Shown here piece after piece: positions 1-6,100 of a stretch of DNA of 17,168 nt. This stretch comes from Erysipelotrichaceae bacterium UBA4808. Its GTDB lineage: Bacteria; Bacillota_I; Bacilli_A; Erysipelotrichales; Erysipelotrichaceae. The stretch spans positions 1,008 to 18,175 of the forward strand of contig DHGC01000091.1 in the NCBI GenBank assembly GCA_002402585.1, written 5' to 3'. Below the pieces are notes generated by a model. The model saw only the letters and a list, made by a program, of their open reading frames with translations. It did no database searches and had not been told where the DNA came from. Within the stretch, counting starts at the first letter, position 1. Every line of letters starts with the position of its first letter. A program made the position numbers and the translations under genes.

Positions 1-969
<969 letters not shown>

Positions 970-996
970 AACTGCTCATTTTTGTTTTTTTATTTC

Positions 997-1084
997 ACCA
1001 CTTGCGTGGTTAACGTTTCCGTTATTGTTTTAAAATTGACGTTGTTTCCTATTTAGTTTTCAAAGATCAGCGCCCTTCACCAAG
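997..1084 (-). promoter_or_regulatory. rRNA operon leader with boxA and leader hairpins
   Basis: Between the rrn promoter and the 16S 5' end, the transcript contains TGATCTTTGAAAACT (1055-1069), a good match to the boxA antitermination element, which recruits NusB/NusE. Downstream come two hairpins that touch each other: TAACG-GAAA-CGTTA (1024 to 1011) and ACCAC-GCAA-GTGGT (1010 to 997), both closed by GNRA tetraloops. Upstream, CACCGAG (1110-1104) can pair with CTTGGTG (1084-1078). These are typical ingredients of a pre-16S leader involved in antitermination and processing; the assignment of the hairpins to processing is inference. Confidence 0.75.
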
Positions 1085-1121
1085 CTTATTTTTAACTGCC
1101 GTTCTCGGTGAGTGCCTACTT

Positions 1122-1150
1122 ATAATATCAAACCATTCTATCCCTGTCAA
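1122..1150 (-). promoter_or_regulatory. rRNA operon promoter
   Basis: On the minus strand, TTGACA (1145-1150), a 17-bp spacer and TATTAT (1122-1127) form a near-consensus sigma-A promoter. The predicted start is about 1115, some 145 nt before the mature 16S 5' end. It lies 72 bp after the stop codon of the upstream gene. I see only one promoter, whereas many rrn operons have tandem promoters. Confidence 0.88.
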
Positions 1151-1190
1151 CGCTTTTCATCGACTTTCTTTAGGAAATTTCGATATTCTT

Positions 1191-1210
1191 TTGAAAGCCT
1201 TTGAAAGCCT
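1191..1210. repeat. Tandem 10-bp direct repeat
   Basis: TTGAAAGCCT occurs twice head to tail, directly after the ntdP stop codon and about 80-95 bp upstream of the predicted rrn transcription start. The surrounding CGATATT (1218-1212) and AATATCG (1186-1180) can form a weak 7-bp stem around it on the minus-strand transcript. It could be a simple slippage duplication. Confidence 0.6.
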
Positions 1211-1221
1211 CAAATATCGCC

Positions 1222-1755
1222 TTATTTAGATCGCAACATCACGAGATATTTCTCGAAATAATCTTGAACTCGTGCGGTGTCAAAGGGATATTCTTTACGC
1301 TCAATCACTTCTAGTAGATTCTTTAAGCTCGTTTCAACGACATCTTTGATCGCATCCGAGTAATCCATCTGTTTACCATGCTCTTCATACTCGTCCTCAT
1401 CCAAGATGATTTCTTTACCATCCGGGAAGACTTTGACATCCAGGTCGTAATCGATGTTCTTGATTGCTTCCCCATCGTATAAACTTGGGGATGCTAGATT
1501 ACAATAATAATAGATACCCGATTTTCGAATCATCGCAATGACGTTATACCAACGCTTCGTGTAGAAGAAACAAATCGCAGGCTCACGTGTATACCATCGC
1601 CTGCCGTCCGCTTCCACAACCCATGTTCGATTGTTCGCGACGACAAAGTGGTCTTCATGAACCGCCAGCACTTTGGAAGTCAACCAGGTCCGGTGAAGTG
1701 TTCCATCATGCTTGTAGCTTTGAATACTTATGTTTTGTCCGACTTCAAGTTTCAT
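1222..1755 (-). CDS. ntdP: DUF402 nucleoside tri-/diphosphatase (YgaC/Ntdp family)
   Basis: The 177-residue product matches the DUF402 family (B. subtilis YgaC, S. aureus Ntdp) almost end to end. Shared segments are an N-terminal SYKHDGTLHR stretch, VEADGRRWYTREPAICFF around residues 47-64, a YYYCNLASP segment, then IDYDLDVKVFPDG and the acidic run DEDEYEEH. Characterised family members hydrolyse nucleoside tri- and diphosphates using conserved acidic residues and divalent metal; the physiological substrate is not fixed by sequence. Length equals the usual family length. The start has an AAGGAGG SD just upstream and an own -10 box, so it is probably monocistronic. No convincing terminator separates it from the rrn promoter downstream. 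Confidence 0.9.
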   Translation of the reverse strand: MKLEVGQNISIQSYKHDGTLHRTWLTSKVLAVHEDHFVVANNRTWVVEADGRRWYTREPAICFFYTKRWYNVIAMIRKSGIYYYCNLASPSLYDGEAIKNIDYDLDVKVFPDGKEIILDEDEYEEHGKQMDYSDAIKDVVETSLKNLLEVIERKEYPFDTARVQDYFEKYLVMLRSK

Positions 1756-1780
1756 GAACCCTCCTTATGCGTGCCTTTTT

Positions 1781-1786
1781 ATTATA
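1781..1786 (-). promoter_or_regulatory. -10 box of the ntdP promoter
   Basis: A perfect TATAAT reads on the minus strand 26 bp before the ntdP start codon and before its SD. The -35 position is T-rich (TTTTTA) and does not match TTGACA well, so only the -10 element is supported. Confidence 0.6.
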
Positions 1787-1806
1787 CCTTTTTTCGATTT
1801 GAATAA

Positions 1807-1852
1807 AAAGACAGTTTTATATCTCATCACTACGAGCTACAAAACTGTCTTT
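1807..1852 (-). terminator. Intrinsic terminator of thiT
   Basis: AAAGACAGTTTT (1807-1818) and AAAACTGTCTTT (1841-1852) form a perfect 12-bp stem with a 22-nt loop. The minus-strand transcript continues with TTTTTATTC, fitting termination downstream of thiT. The loop contains a further small CTC...GAG stem. On the plus strand the following U-tract is poor. Confidence 0.85.
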
Positions 1853-1879
1853 CCTTATTATATATAGAGTAACTCCTGT

Positions 1880-2374
1880 TTACTTATTTAACCGCAAACG
1901 TTTTACGATGAGCGGTACAAATATCAAACCCACGATCATGGTTGGTACCATGTACCAAGCATTGTATGAGAAAGATGCCCACCAGGTGGTTTCCCAGAAG
2001 TAAACCCCCGCTACAAGATGCAACAAGAATCTTATCGTATTGACGATGACGATACCACTGTACTTTGGAAACAGAGGCGCTAAACCATACACCGCAAAGG
2101 CCAACACATACTCCATTACGAAGCCAAGGATATGTTGGAAATAAAAAGGCGCAAAGAAACCTTGGAGTGGAATCGTCAATAAAGCAACGAATATACCCTT
2201 TCTCCATCCGAGATGATAAGCCGCAATCAAGAGTACAATCGTACTAAAGCCAAGGGTTCCTCCGTTGGGCATTCTAAAGAATGGAATCTGATTTGAGATA
2301 TAATCCAAGACAATAAACATCGCTGCATACAAAGCCATCCACGCCATCTCTAATACTAATCGCTGGTTTTTCAT
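1880..2374 (-). CDS. thiT: ThiT (YuaJ) thiamine ECF transporter S component
   Basis: This 164-residue, very hydrophobic protein with about six predicted membrane segments matches ThiT, the substrate-binding S component that works with a shared EcfAA'T module encoded elsewhere. Family marks are the early PNGGTLGFSTI segment (residues 36-46), the conserved acidic residue in GFVMEYVLAF (84-93), and the aromatic thiamine-pocket region HLVAGVYFWETTWWASFSYN (119-138). The TPP riboswitch immediately upstream independently supports thiamine as substrate. The SD GGAGGTG lies 7 nt before the ATG, separated from it by a run of seven Us. A strong terminator follows, so it is a single-gene unit. Confidence 0.95.
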   Translation of the reverse strand: MKNQRLVLEMAWMALYAAMFIVLDYISNQIPFFRMPNGGTLGFSTIVLLIAAYHLGWRKGIFVALLTIPLQGFFAPFYFQHILGFVMEYVLAFAVYGLAPLFPKYSGIVIVNTIRFLLHLVAGVYFWETTWWASFSYNAWYMVPTMIVGLIFVPLIVKRLRLNK

Positions 2375-2380
2375 AAAAAA

Positions 2381-2397
2381 ACACCTCCGTGAGGCGT
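2381..2397 (-). promoter_or_regulatory. SD-sequestering/terminator-like hairpin of the thiT riboswitch
   Basis: The minus-strand transcript reads ACGCCTC-ACG-GAGGTGT followed by seven Us and then the ATG. The 3' arm contains the SD (GGAGGTG), so folding of this 7-bp hairpin would hide the ribosome binding site. The U-tract also gives it an intrinsic terminator shape. The competing fold pairs the aptamer's conserved GCGTAGGGAG (2420-2411) with TTCCTTACGC (2403-2394), which would break the 5' arm. Confidence 0.7.
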
Positions 2398-2404
2398 AAG
2401 GAAA

Positions 2405-2488
2405 GTGTAACTCCCTACGCTAGTTTTACCTAGATCAGGTGATGAGGGTCTGCGGTTAGCATCTCAGCCGTAAGGCACCCCTGTTCAC
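2405..2488 (-). promoter_or_regulatory. TPP riboswitch (THI element) aptamer
   Basis: The minus strand shows the THI-box core in order: CAGGGGTGCC, then GGCTGAGA, then ACCC, then ACCTGATCTAGGTAA, and finally CTAGCGTAGGGA. The closing P1 helix can be drawn between GTGAAC (2488-2483) and GTTACAC (2411-2405) with one bulged A. The aptamer sits directly upstream of thiT and is expected to repress it when thiamine pyrophosphate is abundant. Confidence 0.96.
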
Positions 2489-2494
2489 GGTTTA

Positions 2495-2503
2495 ATTCTA
2501 TCA
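2495..2503 (-). promoter_or_regulatory. Extended -10 promoter of thiT
   Basis: TGATAGAAT on the minus strand is an extended -10 element (TGn plus TAGAAT), seven bases upstream of the aptamer P1 helix. No good -35 is seen. The start would be about 2488, at the very beginning of the aptamer. Confidence 0.55.
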
Positions 2504-2534
2504 CAAGCTATGCTAAGATAGCTAGGGTGAAACT

Positions 2535-3002
2535 ATGCACAATCTCGAAAAAACCAATGATTACACTTTATTATTGAAGCAAGTTGAGGCTTTAATCCAA
2601 GATGAGCCCGACTATATCGCCAATATGGCAAACGTCGCTTCTTTTGTCTATCATATGATTACGGACTTAAATTGGACAGGGTTCTATTTATTAAAAGAAG
2701 ACGATCTTGTCTTAGGCCCATTTAATGGACTTCCAGCTTGTACACGCATTCGTATCGGTAAAGGCGTATGTGGCACAGCGGCTGAACGCAAACAAGTTCT
2801 CAACGTTGATGATGTTCATCTATTTGAAGGACATATCGCATGTGACAGTGCGAGCGAATCAGAGTTGGTCATTCCTGTCATCGTACATGGCAAAGTAATC
2901 GGCGTCATGGATATTGATTCTCCCATCAAAAATCGCTTTGATTTAGCGTTGGAAGAATTCATGATTGAAGTCGTTAATCTAATCGTTAGAAAATGGGCTT
3001 AA
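2535..3002 (+). CDS. msrC: Free methionine-(R)-sulfoxide reductase (GAF domain, fRMsr)
   Basis: The 155-residue single GAF-domain protein reduces the R form of free methionine sulfoxide in the cytoplasm. Its three family cysteines are present at residues 69 (PACTRI), 79 (GVCGTA) and 103 (HIACDSAS). The spacing of 10 and 24 residues equals that of the catalytic and resolving cysteines C84, C94 and C118 of E. coli fRMsr. WTGFYLL near residue 47 and GVMDIDSP near residue 123 also match (B. subtilis YtsP). The ATG has an AGGGTG SD six bases upstream. The gene is divergent from thiT and convergent with the ogt operon, and its TAA sits in the loop of a shared terminator. Confidence 0.93.
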   Translation: MHNLEKTNDYTLLLKQVEALIQDEPDYIANMANVASFVYHMITDLNWTGFYLLKEDDLVLGPFNGLPACTRIRIGKGVCGTAAERKQVLNVDDVHLFEGHIACDSASESELVIPVIVHGKVIGVMDIDSPIKNRFDLALEEFMIEVVNLIVRKWA

Positions 3003-3014
3003 TCAGCCCATTTT
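2990..3014. terminator. Bidirectional terminator shared by msrC and ogt
   Basis: AAAATGGGCT (2990-2999) and AGCCCATTTT (3005-3014) make a perfect 10-bp stem with a 5-nt loop. The plus strand continues with further Ts, and the minus strand ends its arm in TTTT. The arms are coding sequence on both sides: the msrC stop TAA (3000-3002) and the ogt stop TGA (3005-3003) are adjacent in and next to the loop. Confidence 0.88.
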
Positions 3015-3443
3015 TTCATGTTTTAACAACAATACTTTGTAATCCAAACCACCCGCATAACCTGTCAGCTTACCATTCTTTCCAATGACACGGTGACATG
3101 GCACAATGATGCCAATTGGATTCACATGGCAAGCTTGGCCTACCGCACGTAATGCCTTAGGACTTTGGATAGCCTCAGCAATCTGTTGGTAGGATCGTGT
3201 TTCACCATAGGGTATCGCCAAGAGCGCTCCCCAAACTGCTTTTTGAAATCGGGTACCCTCTAAAACCAAGGGTCGCGTAAAAGTCTTGCGTTTTCCTTTA
3301 GCATATTCCGTCAGCTCCAACATGGTTAAATTCATTTCACTTAGAGGCGCATCATTCACATCCGTAAAGCTAAGCCTCGATATTCCTTTTTCATCTTCAA
3401 CAACTTCTAAGAAACGGTCGAAGAAAGGCATCGTGAATCTCAT
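3003..3443 (-). CDS. ogt: Methylated-DNA--protein-cysteine methyltransferase (O6-alkylguanine-DNA alkyltransferase)
   Basis: The 146-residue protein is a short MGMT/Ogt. The suicide acceptor cysteine is C116 in the hallmark IVPCHRVIG, followed by KLTGYAGG (125-132). The DNA-binding helix-turn-helix region with GETRSYQQIA (80-89) and the arginine finger segment ALRAVGQA (97-104) are present. It transfers alkyl groups from O6-alkylguanine in DNA onto itself. Its start codon overlaps the upstream AAC(3)-like gene's stop (ATGA), with GAGG about 8 nt upstream, so it is the last gene of the seven-gene operon and is translationally coupled. A slightly shorter start at M5 is possible. Confidence 0.93.
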   Translation of the reverse strand: MRFTMPFFDRFLEVVEDEKGISRLSFTDVNDAPLSEMNLTMLELTEYAKGKRKTFTRPLVLEGTRFQKAVWGALLAIPYGETRSYQQIAEAIQSPKALRAVGQACHVNPIGIIVPCHRVIGKNGKLTGYAGGLDYKVLLLKHEKMG

Positions 3444-4240
3444 AAATTATCCTCGAAATACTTCTGTGTAAAGCGCACAGCTGTTTCTAAATCAAATATC
3501 TTTGTGACCGCATTGCCAACCAATCCAGCTTGAATCTTATTTTGCATTTCCATCGCTCTACCAATAGGCTTGAAATCATCTGAGTCATAGGCGTGCGTAA
3601 GAAACTTCACCCACTCTTCTTTTCCTGCCACATTCATACGTGAGCCCTGTATTTGAAGCGGTCGTTTCCCACTGAGATGTTCACCGAGATGCATGCCTGT
3701 ACATGAATCATAATCAACACCGATTAAGAGGACCTTGGCTTTCAATTCCACCATACGCGCAAGTGGAGAACGCAAACCAAATTCATCATTCAATGGATGC
3801 GCTTGAGTGATCCATTTCGCATGTTTACCAATGCTCATGAAACTCGCAATTGGATGGTTAGAGAAATAAACAGCGGGTCTTTTTTGTAAAGAGCTCGCTA
3901 ATGCACCCATATAGTGCAAATCCTCAAACTTGCTTTGATACACAGGATGCGAACTTCGAATTTTTTGATACAGACTGATGTCCACAGGTGGATGTTCAAA
4001 ATAAGCGGGTTCACTATTGCCAAACGCTTGAGCCGCCATGACCAAAGTACCTTCATACCCGATCACATCCAGTATGGCATCAAGCACTGTATTCGATCCA
4101 CCTAAAATGTAACCAATGGCTTTCATGGATGCATGCACTTCTAAAACATCACCTTGCTTGATACCAAGGTGAAGTAATTGCTTTTTGATGTCTTCAGCGT
4201 TGATGACTGAAGTAAGCTCTTTACTCTGCAATGACTCCAT
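3440..4240 (-). CDS. AAC(3)-family (antibiotic_NAT) N-acetyltransferase
   Basis: The 266-residue product fits the aminoglycoside N3-acetyltransferase fold family (PF02522; B. subtilis YokD relatives). Diagnostic stretches are GGSNTVLDAILDVIGYEGTL (residues 47-66), SNHPIASFMSIGKHAKWI (127-144), FGLRSPLARM (154-163) and LLIGVDYDSCTGMHLGEH (171-188). Resistance enzymes of this family acetylate the 3-amino group of deoxystreptamine using acetyl-CoA, but many chromosomal members have unknown substrates, so resistance should not be assumed. The ATG overlaps the preceding lipoprotein gene by 20 bp and has no clear SD (GGTTGA is the best candidate), suggesting translational coupling. Its base composition resembles the neighbours. 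Confidence 0.85.
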   Translation of the reverse strand: MESLQSKELTSVINAEDIKKQLLHLGIKQGDVLEVHASMKAIGYILGGSNTVLDAILDVIGYEGTLVMAAQAFGNSEPAYFEHPPVDISLYQKIRSSHPVYQSKFEDLHYMGALASSLQKRPAVYFSNHPIASFMSIGKHAKWITQAHPLNDEFGLRSPLARMVELKAKVLLIGVDYDSCTGMHLGEHLSGKRPLQIQGSRMNVAGKEEWVKFLTHAYDSDDFKPIGRAMEMQNKIQAGLVGNAVTKIFDLETAVRFTQKYFEDNL

Positions 4241-4643
4241 TTTTAATCAACCGATCTTTAAATTCCTCTTCTGTGTCTGTTTGTGCGAGCGAGAATTGAT
4301 CAATGATCTTCCCTTCATTCACAACATAGATGATTGGAAATGAATAACCAAAAGCTTCATTCTGTTCAAGATGGGATTTAACCAAGTCCTCGAGCACTGC
4401 TTGATCTTCATTATCGTATTCAACGTAATAGACAACCGTTCCTGATTCATCAATAACGGTTTCAACGATGCTACGGAAAATCTTACATGCTGCACAATAC
4501 GATAAACCAAAGTAAACCACAAAGCTTTCATTGGCTTCAAATTTATCGGTAATTTCAACCGGTTTGACTTGCGTCAATCCTTTTTGTGTACAACCACTCA
4601 AAATCATGGCGATTAATAATGCACTAATAAGTAATTTCTTCAT
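4221..4643 (-). CDS. Thioredoxin-like lipoprotein
   Basis: The 140-residue product starts with a lipoprotein signal peptide: two lysines, a hydrophobic core and the lipobox LSGC with C18 as lipidation site. A thioredoxin fold follows, with the active-site pair CAAC (C50 and C53) and the cis-proline P103 in SFPIIYVV. It is therefore predicted to be anchored on the outer face of the membrane and to take part in thiol-disulfide exchange; partner proteins are unknown. CAAC is not the CGPC of classical thioredoxin, so oxidase or reductase polarity cannot be called. The SD AGGAGGG begins in the stop codon region of the upstream pgpA-like gene, 8 bp away, placing it firmly in the operon. Confidence 0.85.
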   Translation of the reverse strand: MKKLLISALLIAMILSGCTQKGLTQVKPVEITDKFEANESFVVYFGLSYCAACKIFRSIVETVIDESGTVVYYVEYDNEDQAVLEDLVKSHLEQNEAFGYSFPIIYVVNEGKIIDQFSLAQTDTEEEFKDRLIKNGVIAE

Positions 4644-4651
4644 ACGCCCTC

Positions 4652-5119
4652 CTATTCTGCGTTATGATGGGCGATTCGACTTGCGGCTGCCGCGGCGATC
4701 GCACCTACGATGTCATCTAGAAAAGTATGACACATATGACCATGCTCATTAAGTTCTTTGATGATTAAGGGTTTTTCACGATCGATGAACCCAAAATTCG
4801 TCAATGCGATGGATCCGTAGAGATTACAGATACCATAGGCCAAGACCTCATCAATCCCATATAGACTATAGTCATTTATCAGTATAGCATGCAAATCATC
4901 GTCTTGTAACTGATTCGACTCAGTCAGTTTATCGAGGGTGATGCCCGTGATGATCGCATGTTGGACCTCACGTTTTCGAATCACATTTTGAATGACTGCA
5001 AGGATTTCATCCTCTTTGACATCTGGATGATATTTCGATTGGAGATAAAGGACACATTGTGCAATATCCGTTAATTCAACGCCTCTTTCCGATAATAAGG
5101 CAACACATTTTTCGTACAT
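4652..5119 (-). CDS. pgpA: Phosphatidylglycerophosphatase A-like protein (YutG family)
   Basis: The product (155 residues with the chosen start) resembles B. subtilis YutG, assigned to the PgpA family (phosphatidylglycerophosphate to phosphatidylglycerol, the last step of anionic phospholipid synthesis). Visible family segments are KREVQHAIITG, LYGIDEVLAYGICNLYGSIA and the acidic C-terminal motif HTFLDDIVGAIAAAAASR. The frame is open back to 5167, overlapping the psuK gene. The ATG at 5119 is preferred because AGGA lies 6 nt before it, while an ATG at 5125 has AGGA directly abutting. Unlike E. coli PgpA, these proteins look soluble, so the enzymatic role is by homology only. Confidence 0.85.
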   Translation of the reverse strand: MYEKCVALLSERGVELTDIAQCVLYLQSKYHPDVKEDEILAVIQNVIRKREVQHAIITGITLDKLTESNQLQDDDLHAILINDYSLYGIDEVLAYGICNLYGSIALTNFGFIDREKPLIIKELNEHGHMCHTFLDDIVGAIAAAAASRIAHHNAE

Positions 5120-5127
5120 CTTCATTC

Positions 5128-6063
5128 CTATTTTCTTTCTATTTTGATTTCTATGCTTTGAGCACATAATTCTAGCATTTGTGGACTGAGTGATTCCAAT
5201 ACCGTTTCCTTATCTTGAATGGTTAGATAGGATGCATAGATACCCATCCGACATGCGTCGATCCAAGACTTGTCTTGTAAACGTTGACTTAAGTATACCC
5301 CTAAAAAGGCATCCCCAGCACCTGTCGTATTGATCACTGGAACCAAAGCGTGCGAGAAATGGTATTTTTCATCGCCCACCTGAGCGAAAATGCCTGTTTC
5401 TCCTGCTGATATAAACACTTCTTTGATGCCTTGTTGGTTGAAATAGGTTAAAGCTTTTAAGATTTGCGCTTCAGTATCCAAAGTAAAGCCACATAAAATC
5501 TCTGCTTCCATTTTATTGGGCTTAAAGACATCAAGATACTTTAAGATGCCTTTGGCTCGATGGGTTTTCTTTGAGGAAATTGGATCCATTACAATCTTCG
5601 CTGGAATTGAAGTACACAAGCGTTCAAGGAGAAGCTCACTTAAATTGGTATCGATTGAACAATAATCATCTTCTTTCATGTCAAGAATAATGGATTCAAA
5701 ATCACTTTCTTTGAATTGCCCAAGGATCTCCATATCCGCCAAACCAAGAAACATTTCGCCGTGATCATCTAACACAGCAAGATAACTTGCTGTGTCGGAT
5801 GCTTCGGCAAAACGACTGTAACGTAAATCCAACCTAAGTTTCTCACATTGTTGGTATGCGAATTGACCTAAAGCATCCTTGCCAAAAAGACTCATCAGAT
5901 AGACTTCCGTATTCATCTTTACTGCATTTTCTGCAATGTTGCGTGCAACACCACCCAAAGACAATTTGACTTGTCCTGGGTTTGAGTCATAAAGATTCAG
6001 CTTTTGATAAGGTCTTCCCACCAAATCAATGGTGGTTCCTCCGATACAATACAGTTTTGCCAT
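5128..6063 (-). CDS. psuK: PfkB-family carbohydrate kinase, probably pseudouridine kinase
   Basis: The 311-residue product is a ribokinase-type (PfkB) sugar kinase. The N-terminal region has DSNPG (26-30) and GGVARNIAEN (37-46), and the C-terminal signature NTTGAGDAF (246-253) carries the catalytic base D251. DSNPG plus GGV.RNIA.N, the DPIS.KK segment near 160 and KPNKMEAEIL (181-190) closely parallel E. coli PsuK (YeiC), which makes pseudouridine 5'-phosphate. The usual partner psuG (pseudouridine-5'-phosphate glycosidase) is not in the window, so the substrate assignment is provisional. The frame opens with a GTG six bases earlier; the ATG at 6063 with AAGGGG five bases upstream is the better start. 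Confidence 0.78.
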   Translation of the reverse strand: MAKLYCIGGTTIDLVGRPYQKLNLYDSNPGQVKLSLGGVARNIAENAVKMNTEVYLMSLFGKDALGQFAYQQCEKLRLDLRYSRFAEASDTASYLAVLDDHGEMFLGLADMEILGQFKESDFESIILDMKEDDYCSIDTNLSELLLERLCTSIPAKIVMDPISSKKTHRAKGILKYLDVFKPNKMEAEILCGFTLDTEAQILKALTYFNQQGIKEVFISAGETGIFAQVGDEKYHFSHALVPVINTTGAGDAFLGVYLSQRLQDKSWIDACRMGIYASYLTIQDKETVLESLSPQMLELCAQSIEIKIERK

Positions 6064-6080
6064 AAACACCCCTTAAGGAA

Positions 6081-6100
6081 AGCGTGGATTTCTCCACGCT
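6081..6100 (-). terminator. Intercistronic hairpin between the EF-G-like gene and psuK
   Basis: AGCGTGGA-GAAA-TCCACGCT is a perfect 8-bp stem with a GAAA tetraloop, starting in the stop codon of the EF-G-like gene. It is followed by TTCCTTAAGG rather than a clean U-tract, so it may be a partial terminator, an mRNA 3'-end stabiliser or a processing site. It lies just ahead of the psuK SD. Confidence 0.55.

Noticed and set aside
1884..2207. 107-codon minus-strand frame
   Set aside because: It lies inside thiT in another frame. The thiT frame has clear family motifs and the riboswitch.
6064..6069. GTG start two codons upstream of psuK
   Set aside because: The GTG falls within the SD region (AAGGGGTG). 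The ATG at 6063 has correct spacing.
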